From positions 62,001 to 126,000 of the forward strand of contig NZ_JAABNP010000009.1 of NCBI RefSeq assembly GCF_009928485.1: a DNA stretch of 64,000 bases, in the 5' to 3' direction. Of this stretch, positions 8,591-17,701 are shown one piece after another. Position numbers and translations under genes: made by a program. This DNA comes from Clostridium sp. C2-6-12. GTDB lineage: Bacteria; Bacillota; Clostridia; Clostridiales; Clostridiaceae. Numbering within the stretch: position 1 is the stretch's first letter; each line of letters starts with the position of its first letter. Below the pieces are notes generated by a model that had not been told where the DNA came from, made no database searches, and saw only the letters and a program-made list of their open reading frames with translations.

Positions 8591-10069
8591 TTGACAAAAC
8601 AAGAATATGAAAGTATGACTTTAACATCTTTAAAGGATATTGCTAAAGATTTAGGTGTTAAAAATATATCTAAATATAAGAAGAATGAATTAATAGAGGA
8701 AATAATTAAAAATTCCCCAAATTCTATAAAAAAAGATGGTGTGATATTAAGGGAAAATATAGCTCCTAAAGTAACAGCGGAACCTGAGGTTGAAAAAACA
8801 GCAGTTAATCAGACTAGAACTACTGATAATAGAGAAAACATAAGAACTACTAATGAGACTAGAACAAATAATAATCTAGAAGCTACTAGAACAACAACTG
8901 AAGCTCAAAATGCAGAGAAAAAAGAAATTTTAAAAGAAATGATAAATGATTCAACTATGGCAAATGGTATTCTTGAAATCTTAGAAAACAACAGTTTTGG
9001 TTTTTTAAGATGTAAGAATTATTTGACTAGCAGTGAAGATATTTATGTTTCTCCATCTCAAATAAGAAGATTTAATTTGAGAACAGGTGATGAAGTTGAA
9101 GGTAAAGTAAGAGAAGCTAAAGAATCGGAAAAATTTAAGGCTCTATTATTTGTTCAAAAGGTAAATGGAGAATCTCCTGAAAAAGCTATTGGTAGAAAAT
9201 ATTTTGAAACTTTAACTCCAATATATCCTAAAGAAAGAATTAAATTAGAAACTTCCGATGGGACTGATTTATCTTCAAGATTAATGGATATAATCTGCCC
9301 AATAGGAAAAGGTCAAAGAGGGATTATAGTAGCTCCTCCTAAGGCAGGTAAAACTACTTTATTAAAGAAGGTTGCTCAAAATATTACTAAGAATCATCCG
9401 GAGATTAAATTAATTGTACTTCTTATAGATGAAAGACCTGAAGAAGTTACAGATATGAAGAGATCTATAAATGGAGATGTTGTTTATTCTACTTTTGATG
9501 AAGAGCCACAAAACCACGCTAAGGTTTCTCAAATGGTTTTAGAAAGAGCTAAGAGAATGGTTGAACAAGGTAAAGATGTTGTCATTTTAATGGATAGTTT
9601 AACTAGATTATCAAGAGCATATAACTTAACAATAACTCCTACTGGTAGAACTTTATCTGGAGGTCTTGATCCAGGTGCGCTTATAATGCCTAAGAAATTC
9701 TTTGGTGCAGCAAGAAAGATTGAAGAAGGCGGAAGTTTAACAATACTTGCTACTGCACTAGTTGAAACTGGTTCGAGAATGGATGATATGATATTTGAAG
9801 AGTTTAAGGGAACAGGAAATATGGAAGTTCACTTAGATAGAAGATTACAGGAAAGAAGAATCTTCCCGGCTATAGATATATATAAATCTGGAACAAGAAA
9901 AGAAGATTTGATTCTTTCTAAAGAAGAACTAGAAGTTGCATTTTCAATTAGAAGAACTATGTATAAAGAGAAAAATGCAGATGGTGTTACAGAAAATCTA
10001 ATCAATATGTTATCCAAAACTAAAAATAATGAAGAATTTTTAAATGTTTTTCCTAAGAAGGAAATATAA
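8591..10069 (+). CDS. rho: Transcription termination factor Rho
   Basis: The 492-residue protein starts at a TTG with GGAGG seven bases upstream. Order of domains: Rho_N helical domain (about residues 8-42, [20 protein letters not shown]), a low-complexity Asn/Thr/Arg/Glu-rich insert (about 55-115), the cold-shock-like RNA-binding domain (about 122-195, with ENNSFGFLR), and the RecA-like ATPase with Walker [11 protein letters not shown] near 250 and [15 protein letters not shown] as Walker B region. It acts as a hexameric RNA translocase that ends transcription. The insert makes it about 70 residues longer than E. coli Rho (419). It is a single-gene unit ending at a strong bidirectional terminator. 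Confidence 0.97.
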   Translation: MTKQEYESMTLTSLKDIAKDLGVKNISKYKKNELIEEIIKNSPNSIKKDGVILRENIAPKVTAEPEVEKTAVNQTRTTDNRENIRTTNETRTNNNLEATRTTTEAQNAEKKEILKEMINDSTMANGILEILENNSFGFLRCKNYLTSSEDIYVSPSQIRRFNLRTGDEVEGKVREAKESEKFKALLFVQKVNGESPEKAIGRKYFETLTPIYPKERIKLETSDGTDLSSRLMDIICPIGKGQRGIIVAPPKAGKTTLLKKVAQNITKNHPEIKLIVLLIDERPEEVTDMKRSINGDVVYSTFDEEPQNHAKVSQMVLERAKRMVEQGKDVVILMDSLTRLSRAYNLTITPTGRTLSGGLDPGALIMPKKFFGAARKIEEGGSLTILATALVETGSRMDDMIFEEFKGTGNMEVHLDRRLQERRIFPAIDIYKSGTRKEDLILSKEELEVAFSIRRTMYKEKNADGVTENLINMLSKTKNNEEFLNVFPKKEI

Positions 10070-10095
10070 AAAATAAAAATAAAAATAAAAATAAA
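10067..10095 (+). repeat. AAAAAT short tandem repeat
   Basis: Just after the rho stop there are about four to five copies of AAAAAT, merging into the left arm of the terminator. This kind of simple repeat can change length by slippage. It sits outside coding sequence. Confidence 0.7.
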
Positions 10096-10130
10096 GATGA
10101 CCATTAAAATTTTAGATGGTCATCTTTATT
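10090..10130. terminator. Bidirectional terminator between rho and glycosyltransferase
   Basis: AATAAAGATGACCAT (10090-10104) pairs perfectly with ATGGTCATCTTTATT (10116-10130), a 15-bp stem with an 11-base loop. It is flanked by A-rich sequence on the left and T-rich on the right, so it can serve both rho and the convergent gene. The stop codon of that gene lies inside the right arm. Confidence 0.85.
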
Positions 10131-11232
10131 TCTTTTCCATAAGCTGATCTGCAAGATCAACGATTTTTGTTAGGGAATATTTTGAGGATAATTCCTTAAG
10201 TTTATTCTTCATTTTTAATAATTCATCTGGATTTTCTATTAAGTGGTTTACAGTATCATTTAATTTGTTTAAATCTTTAACGCATATTGAATATCCTTCA
10301 CTAGTGAGAAAATCTATATTTTCATTTTCCTGACCAGGAATTGCAAAAGGAATAACTAAAGGGATATTTTTAACAATAGATTCTGTAACTGTAAGGCCTC
10401 CTGGCTTTGAAATTATTATGTCACAATAATCCATTAAGTAAGATACATCTTTAGTAAAACCTAGAATATGAAGTTTTTTATTTTCAAATTTGTGATTGCT
10501 ACAATAATTTGTTAATTTATTTTTTAAATTATCATTTTTTCCACAGACAACTGTTATTCTTAATTTATTTGGATTTTTTAGAAGTTCCTTAAGAACGAGG
10601 AAAATAGTATTTAATCCAAGACTTCCGCTCATAAGCAGCAAATTGAAATACTCATGATCCTTTAAATCATCAGCAGTGGTTACTTCTGTGTAAAATTTAC
10701 TGTTTATAGGAATTCCTAAAGGATGTATTTTATCAGGCCTAATATTTCTGTCTACCAAAGATTGTTTAGTATAATTACTTCCAGTTATATAAGCGTCTAC
10801 ATATGAGTCTACATATAAGTAATGAGCTTTAAAGTCTGTAACTATTAAAATATATGGAGCTTTTAGGCCCTTCTTTTTTAAATCAGAAATAACACTTATA
10901 CTTAGGGCGTGGGTGGCAACAATTACATCAGGATTAATTTCATAGACTAGCTTTGCAACTTTTTTCTTTGTAAGAAAAAAAGGAAACTTTAAGAAGTCGT
11001 TTATGAATTTATTATCCGTCAATTTATAAAATAATCCATAGGTTCTTGGGAACTTTGCTGCTGAAATTTCATACCCTGCTACGATTAAATTATTGAGAAG
11101 GGTACTGTTTTTAGCCAAAAAATCAAGCTTTGTAATTTCATATCCTGCATTTTCAAAAGATTCTGCTAGAGAAGCAGCGGCCTGATTATGTCCCTGACCT
11201 GTGGAAGTTGTCAAAATCAAAACTTTTTTCAT
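10126..11232 (-). CDS. MGDG-synthase-like / UgtP-like glycosyltransferase
   Basis: The protein is 368 residues from the ATG at 11232 (a GTG nine bases upstream is possible). It begins MKKVLILTTSTGQGHNQAAASL, the glycine/histidine loop typical of MGDG-synthase and diacylglycerol glucosyltransferase (GT28) enzymes. The C-terminal half has the GT-B donor-binding part (LLMSGSLGL, KPGGLTVTESI, PFAIPGQENENIDFL). The expected reaction is sugar transfer from a UDP-sugar onto diacylglycerol at the inner membrane face, giving glycolipid and possibly a lipoteichoic acid anchor. MurG-like activity is less likely because murG normally sits in the dcw cluster. It is a single-gene unit on the minus strand. 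Confidence 0.8.
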   Translation of the reverse strand: MKKVLILTTSTGQGHNQAAASLAESFENAGYEITKLDFLAKNSTLLNNLIVAGYEISAAKFPRTYGLFYKLTDNKFINDFLKFPFFLTKKKVAKLVYEINPDVIVATHALSISVISDLKKKGLKAPYILIVTDFKAHYLYVDSYVDAYITGSNYTKQSLVDRNIRPDKIHPLGIPINSKFYTEVTTADDLKDHEYFNLLLMSGSLGLNTIFLVLKELLKNPNKLRITVVCGKNDNLKNKLTNYCSNHKFENKKLHILGFTKDVSYLMDYCDIIISKPGGLTVTESIVKNIPLVIPFAIPGQENENIDFLTSEGYSICVKDLNKLNDTVNHLIENPDELLKMKNKLKELSSKYSLTKIVDLADQLMEKK

Positions 11233-11367
11233 GAAAGTCACTCATTTCCGCAATATTTATATTAAATATTTTAACATGTTTATTATACTCTTAAAATATT
11301 AAAATTAACTTACCAATATATTAATATTAAATTAAAAAATAGCATTAGATAAGTTAAAAGTTAAGAA

Positions 11368-11388
11368 TAAAAAGCTCGTAGCTTTTTT
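11368..11388. terminator. Perfect hairpin AAAAAGCT/AGCTTTTT
   Basis: AAAAAGCT and AGCTTTTTT flank a CGT loop. The A and T runs make it terminator-like in both directions. No gene ends just upstream on the plus strand, so it is probably a second stop for leftward transcription from rpmE. Confidence 0.55.
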
Positions 11389-11520
11389 GTTTGATATTTA
11401 AACTAAATTTAAAGGATATATAATTTAAATATATTTATATACTTCAATTAGCGATTATACAGTATCTTATATTAATTGTAAAAGAGAAATTTTAAAGGAT
11501 TTTTGAAATAAACCTTAAAG

Positions 11521-11549
11521 AAAAAGGGAAAGACAATGTCTTTCCCTAA
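11521..11549 (-). terminator. rpmE terminator
   Basis: On the minus strand AGGGAAAGAC and GTCTTTCCCT form a 10-bp stem followed by a TTTTTCTTT run. It begins five bases after the rpmE stop codon. Confidence 0.85.
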
Positions 11550-11554
11550 GTTTC

Positions 11555-11764
11555 TTACTTGTTGCCAAGGTTGAATCTCTTGTTGAATTTATCAACTCTT
11601 CCACCAATGTCAACAATTTTTTGTTTACCAGTGAAGAATGGGTGGCATTTAGAGCATATTTCAACTTTTAGTTCTTCTTTAACAGAACCTGTAGTGAAAG
11701 TGTTTCCACATGCACACTTAACCACTGCTTCGTGGTGGTATTCTGGATGTATGCCTTCTCTCAT
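11555..11764 (-). CDS. rpmE: 50S ribosomal protein L31
   Basis: The protein is 69 residues, the normal size for bacterial L31. It has the zinc-binding cysteines of the C+ form: KCACGNTF and EICSKCHPF. It starts [15 protein letters not shown] and ends with the typical [20 protein letters not shown] precedes the ATG. Because this is the zinc-containing type, a zinc-free paralogue may exist elsewhere; none is in the window. It has its own promoter (11826-11854) and terminator. Confidence 0.97.
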   Translation of the reverse strand: MREGIHPEYHHEAVVKCACGNTFTTGSVKEELKVEICSKCHPFFTGKQKIVDIGGRVDKFNKRFNLGNK

Positions 11765-11825
11765 TATTATTCACCTCTTTCAATTATATAAACTTGCGTT
11801 AATTATATTCAATAACAACCATTAG

Positions 11826-11854
11826 ATTATAGCATAACCCTATTTTAGCGTCAA
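11826..11854 (-). promoter_or_regulatory. rpmE promoter
   Basis: On the minus strand TTGACG (11854-11849) and TATAAT (11831-11826) are separated by exactly 17 bases. The predicted start lies about 55 bases before the rpmE ATG. Confidence 0.7.
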
Positions 11855-11963
11855 TAAGTAGAAAGCATAATTGATGAAAAATAATATAAAAATATCTTTT
11901 TATGCTGAGTATTAAATGATATAATCGAATATGATACCTTAAACAAAGGAGAGAACTTTAAGA

Positions 11964-12548
11964 GTGAGTAAATTATATTTTAGATACGGTGCTATGAATT
12001 CTGGTAAGTCAACTCATTTAATGCAGGTGGCTTATAATTATGAAGAACGTGGCATGAAGGTAATTATATTAAAACCTAAAGTTGATAAAAAGGGAGGAAA
12101 TACTCTTGTATCAAGACTTGGAGTAAATAGAGAAGTAGACTTATTGGTTTCGGATAAAGATGATGTTTTTCAAATTATTGAAAGCCTTATTCATGAAAAT
12201 AGACAAATTGACTGCATATTAGTAGATGAGGTTCAGTTTTTGAAAAGTAATCAGATAGATGAATTATTTCAAATTGCAATTAAATTGGATATTCCTATTA
12301 TTTGTTATGGACTTAGAACAGATTTTAAGATGGTTGGTTTTGAAGGAAGTACACGATTGTTACTATTAGCTCATAGTATAGAAGAAATGAAAACCATATG
12401 TGCATGTGGTCAAAAAGCTATATTTAACGGAAGAAAAATAAATGGAAGGTTTGTATTTGAAGGAGAACAAATTGCAATTGATGAGCAGGATGATGTGAGA
12501 TATGAATCATTATGTGGAGATTGCTATTACAAATATAAACAAAAATAA
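11964..12548 (+). CDS. tdk: Thymidine kinase (type II)
   Basis: The 194-residue protein starts at a GTG behind AAGGAGAG. It has the P-loop GAMNSGKST at residues 9-17, the Walker B-like VDEVQF near 95, and a C-terminal zinc site made of CACG and CGDC. It phosphorylates thymidine or deoxyuridine to the monophosphate in the salvage pathway. The stop is 14 bases before the GTG of the next gene, so both are likely cotranscribed. Confidence 0.95.
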   Translation: MSKLYFRYGAMNSGKSTHLMQVAYNYEERGMKVIILKPKVDKKGGNTLVSRLGVNREVDLLVSDKDDVFQIIESLIHENRQIDCILVDEVQFLKSNQIDELFQIAIKLDIPIICYGLRTDFKMVGFEGSTRLLLLAHSIEEMKTICACGQKAIFNGRKINGRFVFEGEQIAIDEQDDVRYESLCGDCYYKYKQK

Positions 12549-12574
12549 TATAAAGAGAGTAAGTGATTTTTGTA

Positions 12575-14335
12575 ATGAGAAGATGTGATGTTGGAGGTCA
12601 AGCTGTTATTGAAGGCGTTATGATGCGAGGAAGTAAAAGTCTTGCTACGGCTGTTAGAACTCCAAAAGGAAATATAGAAATAGAATATAAGGACAATAGA
12701 CCAATAACTAAAAAATATCCGTTTTTAAATATTCCTTTCCTTAGAGGATTTTTTATATTAATAGAATCAATGAAGGTTGGGATGGATTCATTAAATTATT
12801 CAGCTGCATTTATAGATGATGGAACTGAAGAACCTACAAAATTTGAAATTTGGCTTGAGAAAAAATTTGGTCAGAAAGCTAATGACATAATAATAAGTGT
12901 TACAATGTTTGTTTCATTTATTTTTGCAATAGGTCTTTTTGTTGCACTGCCAACAGGAATAGCATCATTTTTTAAAAATACGGGAATATCCCATGTGGCA
13001 CTAAATTTAATTGAAGCAGCTGTAAGAATAATAATTCTACTATTATATATGTATCTTATAAGCAAACTTAGTGATATATACCGAGTATTTCAATATCATG
13101 GTGCTGAACATAAAACTATTTTTTGTTATGAAGCAATGGAGGAGCTAACAGTAGAAAATGTTAGAAAACAGCCAAGACTTCATCCAAGATGTGGAACTAA
13201 CTTTTTATTTTTAATAATGTTTGTTAGTATTGCAATTTTTTCTTTCACAGGCTGGGGAGGAATTATAGAAAGATTAGCAATAAGAATATTAATGATACCT
13301 GTAGTAACAGGAATAAGCTATGAACTTATCAAATGGCTTGGAAGAAATGAAAATGCCTTGGCTAAAATAATTGCTTATCCAGGTCTTAAGCTTCAATTAT
13401 TAACAACTAAAGAACCAGACGATTCTCAAATTGAAGTTGCAATTGCTTCTTTAAAGGCAGCAGAAGGAATTAAAGATCCAGATAAAACAATTGAAGAATT
13501 AATAAATACTGGTACAGTTACGTTGAAAGACAATGGAATTGACACAGCAAGATTAGATGCAGAATTATTGCTTGGAAGCATAATTGAAAAAAACAGAGTT
13601 TATTTAATAAGTCACAATGATGATACAGTAAATTCGGAAGATGCTGAAAAATATTTTGCACTTATTGAAAAACGCAGAAAAAAGATGCCAGTAAAATACA
13701 TTTTAAATAAATGTGAGTTTATGGGTCTTGAGTTGTACGTTGAAGAAGGTGTTTTGATTCCAAGAGATGATACAGAACTTCTAGTTGAAGAAGTGCTTAA
13801 AAACATAGAAGAAAATGAAGAAAAAAATGTTTGCGATTTATGCTCGGGTTCTGGTGCTATTGGTATAGCTCTAGCTCATTTAAGAAAGAATATAAAGGTG
13901 GATTTAATAGATTATTATCCTATTCCAGAAAAAGTTTCCTTAATTAATGTAGAAAAAAATTCTTTGAAGGATAGGGTTGATTTTATAAAGAGCGATTTGT
14001 TAGAAAAGCCTATAGAAGATGGAAAAATGTATGACATAATAGTTTCAAACCCTCCTTATATAGAAGAAGCGGAAATAGGCAAGCTTATGGAGGATGTTAA
14101 AAATTATGAACCACATACTGCTTTAAGCGGAGGTGTTGATGGTTTAGAGTTTTATAGAAAAATAATTGTTCAAAGCAAGAAGGTATTAAAAGAAAATGGC
14201 ATATTAGCATTTGAAATAGGATATAATCAAGGAGAAGCCATAAAATCCTTGGTAGAAGAAGAAGGTTTTAAAGATATAAGAGTTATTAAGGACTTTGCAT
14301 CTTTAGACAGAATGGTTATAGCAGTTAATTGTTAA
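12575..14335 (+). CDS. prmC: DUF1385 membrane protein fused to PrmC release-factor methyltransferase
   Basis: The protein is 586 residues from the ATG at 12575; a GTG at 12563 in the same frame is an alternative. Residues 1 to about 280 are a DUF1385/YqhQ-type membrane protein (CDVGGQAVIEGVMMRGSKS, several hydrophobic helices, and HGAEHKTIFCYE with possible metal-binding His/Glu/Cys). From about residue 300 it is a complete PrmC: an N-terminal helical domain (LDAELLLGSII), the SAM loop DLCSGSGAIGIALA and the catalytic NPPY in IIVSNPPYIEEAE. PrmC methylates the Gln of the GGQ motif in release factors RF1 and RF2. prfA (RF1) follows 57 bases later, the classical partner order. The DUF1385 part may anchor the enzyme to the membrane. 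Confidence 0.9.
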   Translation: MRRCDVGGQAVIEGVMMRGSKSLATAVRTPKGNIEIEYKDNRPITKKYPFLNIPFLRGFFILIESMKVGMDSLNYSAAFIDDGTEEPTKFEIWLEKKFGQKANDIIISVTMFVSFIFAIGLFVALPTGIASFFKNTGISHVALNLIEAAVRIIILLLYMYLISKLSDIYRVFQYHGAEHKTIFCYEAMEELTVENVRKQPRLHPRCGTNFLFLIMFVSIAIFSFTGWGGIIERLAIRILMIPVVTGISYELIKWLGRNENALAKIIAYPGLKLQLLTTKEPDDSQIEVAIASLKAAEGIKDPDKTIEELINTGTVTLKDNGIDTARLDAELLLGSIIEKNRVYLISHNDDTVNSEDAEKYFALIEKRRKKMPVKYILNKCEFMGLELYVEEGVLIPRDDTELLVEEVLKNIEENEEKNVCDLCSGSGAIGIALAHLRKNIKVDLIDYYPIPEKVSLINVEKNSLKDRVDFIKSDLLEKPIEDGKMYDIIVSNPPYIEEAEIGKLMEDVKNYEPHTALSGGVDGLEFYRKIIVQSKKVLKENGILAFEIGYNQGEAIKSLVEEEGFKDIRVIKDFASLDRMVIAVNC

Positions 14336-14357
14336 CTGACCTAATCTGTGTTATAAT
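14329..14357 (+). promoter_or_regulatory. prfA promoter
   Basis: TTGTTA at 14329-14334 and TATAAT at 14352-14357 have a 17-base spacer. The -35 overlaps the stop codon of the prmC fusion gene, so prfA can be expressed independently as well as by read-through. Confidence 0.65.
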
Positions 14358-14392
14358 GTAGAAATGTGAAAAATGATATACGGAGTGATTAA

Positions 14393-15475
14393 ATGTTATT
14401 AGATAAATTAGAATTTATAGAAAATAAATATGATGAATTATCAGTAAAAATCAGTGATCCATCAATAATGCAAAATCAAAATGAATGGAGAAAGCTTTGT
14501 AAAGAGCATTCTGATTTAGAGATTATAGTAAATGCTTATAGAGAATATAAGAAGGTTATTGAAGACTTACAAGCTAACAAAGATATGTTGAGCAGCGAAA
14601 GTGACAAGGAAATGAGAGAAATGCTTAATGAAGAAATAGCATATCTTACAGAAAGACAGGCAGAATTAGAAACTCAAATACAAATATTATTATTACCTAA
14701 AGACCCTAATGATGAAAAGAACGTATTTGTTGAAATTAGAGGTGGTGCTGGTGGTGAAGAAGCAGCACTATTTGCATACAACTTATTTAGAATGTATACA
14801 AGATTTGCAGAAACTCAAAGATGGTCTACAGAAATCATGAGTTTAAATGAAACAGATCTTGGTGGATTCAAAGAAGTTGTATTTATGATTAAAGGTAACG
14901 GTGCTTATTCTAAATTAAAATATGAAAGTGGAGTTCACAGAGTACAAAGAGTACCAGATACGGAATCAAGTGGAAGAATTCATACCTCAACAGTAACAGT
15001 TGCAGTGCTTGCAGAAGTTGATGACGTTGAAATAGAAGTTTTAGATAAAGATATAAGAATTGATGTATTTAGAGCTTCAGGAAATGGAGGACAATGCGTT
15101 AATACTACAGATTCGGCTGTTAGAATTACACATTTACCTACTGGACTTGTAGTTTCATGTCAGGATGAAAAATCACAATTAAAAAATAAAGAAAAGGCTA
15201 TGAAGGTTTTAAAATCAAGACTTTATGAAGCAGCAGAAAGGGAAAGAGCTGAAGGAATAGCTGAAGATAGAAAGAGCCAAGTTGGAACTGGGGATAGAAG
15301 CGAAAGAATAAGAACTTATAATTATCCACAAGGAAGAGTTACAGACCATAGAATAGGACTAACATTATATAAGTTAGAAACATTTTTAAGTGGGGATCTT
15401 GATGAAATGATAAATGCCCTAATTACAGCAGACCAAGCTGAAAAAATGAAACTAATGGGAAATACACAAGTGTAG
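14393..15475 (+). CDS. prfA: Peptide chain release factor 1
   Basis: The 360-residue protein ends translation at UAA and UAG. The peptidyl-tRNA hydrolysis motif GGQ is present with Gln234 ([15 protein letters not shown]). The stop-codon-reading PxT tripeptide reads Pro188-Asp-Thr190 rather than the more usual PAT. Two further family landmarks are [17 protein letters not shown] and [15 protein letters not shown]. It directly follows the prmC-containing fusion whose product methylates the same Gln. A terminator-like hairpin is at 15485-15515. Confidence 0.97.
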   Translation: MLLDKLEFIENKYDELSVKISDPSIMQNQNEWRKLCKEHSDLEIIVNAYREYKKVIEDLQANKDMLSSESDKEMREMLNEEIAYLTERQAELETQIQILLLPKDPNDEKNVFVEIRGGAGGEEAALFAYNLFRMYTRFAETQRWSTEIMSLNETDLGGFKEVVFMIKGNGAYSKLKYESGVHRVQRVPDTESSGRIHTSTVTVAVLAEVDDVEIEVLDKDIRIDVFRASGNGGQCVNTTDSAVRITHLPTGLVVSCQDEKSQLKNKEKAMKVLKSRLYEAAERERAEGIAEDRKSQVGTGDRSERIRTYNYPQGRVTDHRIGLTLYKLETFLSGDLDEMINALITADQAEKMKLMGNTQV

Positions 15476-15484
15476 TGATATTCT

Positions 15485-15515
15485 AAAAGCCTTGCATTAA
15501 AAATGTAGGGCTTTA
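15485..15515 (+). terminator. prfA terminator-like hairpin
   Basis: AAAGCCTTGCAT and ATGTAGGGCTTT pair with two G-U pairs around a short A-rich loop, ten bases after the prfA stop. Few Ts follow, so strength is uncertain. Confidence 0.6.
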
Positions 15516-15713
15516 GGTGTATGTAGAGAAATAATATTTGTTTTTAATTATGTCGGAATAATAAATTAATAGGTAGTTTATATTATATTTATTATTTAGT
15601 TGTTTTGATTTGAAAATTTAATTTAAATGAAGGTATGTCCCTATTTGAATCTAAGATTTTATAACATTTATAGTAATATAGATTAATATGACTTTAACTA
15701 TGGAGGATTTAAG

Positions 15714-16301
15714 ATGGATATATATAAAGCTATAAAAAAAGAACGATCGAATTTGAAGATATTCTTAATAATGATGGCTATTATTGCATTTATTCTTCCA
15801 ATGACAATTGCATTAACAGGATTAACTAGTATGTTTTATGTTAGCTATGTAGGGGTTATTGAGTTATTAATAATTGCAGCAATTATAATTAAGCTAAATG
15901 GTTATAAAGTTGAATATAGATGTTCAAATAATAGACTTATATTTAAAACAGGTATTTCTTCTAAGGAGTATTTAATTATTTGTGATAAGGTAGCTTTGGT
16001 GCATACTGGTAAATCTGACTATGACTTAGAAATAGTTATAATTGCTAGTATCGCTTTTAAAAATAGAGCATTAAGACCAGTAGATCAAAATTTTCTTAAG
16101 AAGTATCCACAGATTAGTGAACAATATGAAGCTATAAAACAACAGAATCCTAAAAAAGATTATTATTTTCAAATAGTAAAAAGAGGCGGCTTAAAAAAAT
16201 ATCTTTTGCTGGATTCTATATATAAAAACTGTGTTAAAGCAATTTATACAGATGATAGTATACAAAATATAAAGATTGCCAGAGGGCAGCTTATAGTTTA
16301 A
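15714..16301 (+). CDS. Membrane protein with cytoplasmic domain, unknown function
   Basis: The product is 195 residues and not recognised. Residues about 17-37 and 41-62 are two hydrophobic helices (FLIMMAIIAFILPMTIAL and GVIELLIIAAIIIKL). The remaining 130 residues are soluble, mixed alpha/beta, with a PH-like or bacterial-PH (YdbT-type) feel in YRCSNNRLIFKTGISSKEYLIIC. That comparison is only suggestive. It has a good RBS (TGGAGG) and normal codon use, and stands alone between prfA and the Sua5 gene, so it is a real gene. Confidence 0.65.
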   Translation: MDIYKAIKKERSNLKIFLIMMAIIAFILPMTIALTGLTSMFYVSYVGVIELLIIAAIIIKLNGYKVEYRCSNNRLIFKTGISSKEYLIICDKVALVHTGKSDYDLEIVIIASIAFKNRALRPVDQNFLKKYPQISEQYEAIKQQNPKKDYYFQIVKRGGLKKYLLLDSIYKNCVKAIYTDDSIQNIKIARGQLIV

Positions 16302-16322
16302 AAAAATCAGTTAAGAGTTAAA

Positions 16323-16362
16323 ACTATAAAAAGAGAGTGGTTCTGTCACAATCTAGAACCTT
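16323..16362 (+). terminator. Hairpin after the 15714 gene, related to the 41-bp repeats
   Basis: GGTTCT and AGAACC form a stem around GTCACAATCT, flanked by AAAAAGAG on the left and TTTTA on the right. The flanks and the GTCACAAT stretch resemble the 41-bp repeats seen at 30 and 34 kb. It may work as the terminator of the membrane-protein gene and may be a lone, diverged repeat unit. Confidence 0.45.
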
Positions 16363-16486
16363 TTATGCAATTCAGAAATTAGAACTAGTTAGTATTTAAG
16401 GCTGAAAAGCGTAAGGGCTTTTCTAAAATAATAAAAATTGCTATTCACCATTAATTATTTACTAATTAAAGAGGGGGGAAACTAGC

Positions 16487-17542
16487 TTGGATACAAAAAT
16501 TATTGTAATTAAAAATGAAAAAGAAGATGAAATAAAAATAAGAGAAGCAGCAGAAATTATCAAAGCAGGAGGCACTGTAGTATTTCCAACAGAAACAGTT
16601 TATGGATTAGGAGCTGATGGTCTCAATTCAGAAGCTGTAAAGAAGATATTTGAAGCAAAGGGAAGACCGCAAGATAATCCACTTATAATTCATGTTGCAT
16701 CTAAAAATGTGGAATTGTATGCAAAAGAAGTACCAGAATCAGCTGAGAAATTGATGGATAAATTTTGGCCGGGTCCACTTACTATAATTCTAAGAAAAAA
16801 GGATATAATACCAAATGTAACTAGTGCTAATTTAGATTCTATTGGTATTAGAATGCCAGATGATTTAATAGCTAGAAAGCTAATAGAATTCTCAGATACA
16901 ACTATTGCAGCACCTTCAGCAAACATAAGTGGAAGGCCAAGTCCAACTGATTTCCAAAGATGTATAGAAGATTTGGAAGGAAAGGTGGACTGCATAATAG
17001 GTGGAGAACAGAGCCATATAGGAGTAGAGTCAACTATTGTTGATTGTACTTTAGACCCTCCAATGGTTTTAAGACCAGGAGGAATTACATTAGAAATGCT
17101 TAAAGAAGTGGATTCAAGAATTGAAATTGACAAGGCTGTAATGCAGAAACCAAACAAGGATTTAAAGCCTAAAGCACCAGGAATGAAGTATAGACATTAT
17201 GCACCTAATGCAAAAGTTACAATAATTTCTGGAGATAGAAAAAAAACTATTGAAAAAATTAAAGAAATGGTACACTATAATATAGAAAACGGTAAAAAAG
17301 TGTGTATTTTGACTGTAGAAGAAAATGTAAAACAATATACAGAAGGAATAAGCATAGTTTTGGGAAGTAGAGAAAATTTATCTACCGTTGCAAGAAGTTT
17401 ATTTGAAGCCTTAAGAAAATGTGATGATTTAGGTGCTGACTTGATTTTAGCAGAAGGTTACGAAGAAAAAGGTGTTGGGATAGCCATTATGAATAGATTA
17501 AAGAAGGCAGCTGGATTTGACGTTATATCCGTTGATAATTAA
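16487..17542 (+). CDS. ywlC: L-threonylcarbamoyladenylate synthase (Sua5/YwlC type)
   Basis: The 351-residue protein starts at a TTG behind GAGGGGGG. It makes threonylcarbamoyl-AMP from threonine, bicarbonate and ATP, the first step of t6A at position 37 of ANN-reading tRNAs. The YrdC domain fills residues about 15-205 (FPTETVYGLGADG, KGRPQDNPLIIHV, FWPGPLTIIL, APSANISGRPSPT). A separate Sua5 C-terminal domain follows (about 235-350), joined by a linker with PKAPGMKYRHYAP. The two-domain length fits Sua5 rather than short YrdC. It has its own long upstream gap and no close operon partner. Confidence 0.93.
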   Translation: MDTKIIVIKNEKEDEIKIREAAEIIKAGGTVVFPTETVYGLGADGLNSEAVKKIFEAKGRPQDNPLIIHVASKNVELYAKEVPESAEKLMDKFWPGPLTIILRKKDIIPNVTSANLDSIGIRMPDDLIARKLIEFSDTTIAAPSANISGRPSPTDFQRCIEDLEGKVDCIIGGEQSHIGVESTIVDCTLDPPMVLRPGGITLEMLKEVDSRIEIDKAVMQKPNKDLKPKAPGMKYRHYAPNAKVTIISGDRKKTIEKIKEMVHYNIENGKKVCILTVEENVKQYTEGISIVLGSRENLSTVARSLFEALRKCDDLGADLILAEGYEEKGVGIAIMNRLKKAAGFDVISVDN

Positions 17543-17701
17543 CTGTAAAAAGTGGCTAGGATGAAATTAGAAACTTCTTTCTAAATTAAGAACTTAAGTT
17601 GCTAATGATTTACTATTATAATTAAATGTTAATTAATATTCGCTAGAATATTTTATATATAACTGTTAAGACTAAACTATAATTCGGAGGGTGATTTAAT
17701 T

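Larger units (their letters stand above)
11233..11554. other. Spacer with two terminator hairpins
   Basis: About 320 bases without a gene, between rpmE and the glycosyltransferase, both on the minus strand. It holds the rpmE terminator at 11521-11549 and a second hairpin at 11368-11388. The glycosyltransferase promoter should lie near 11250-11340, but no clean -35/-10 pair is evident. Confidence 0.4.

Noticed and set aside
16690-17157. 155-residue minus-strand frame over the Sua5-type gene
   Set aside because: Antisense shadow of a complete conserved gene.
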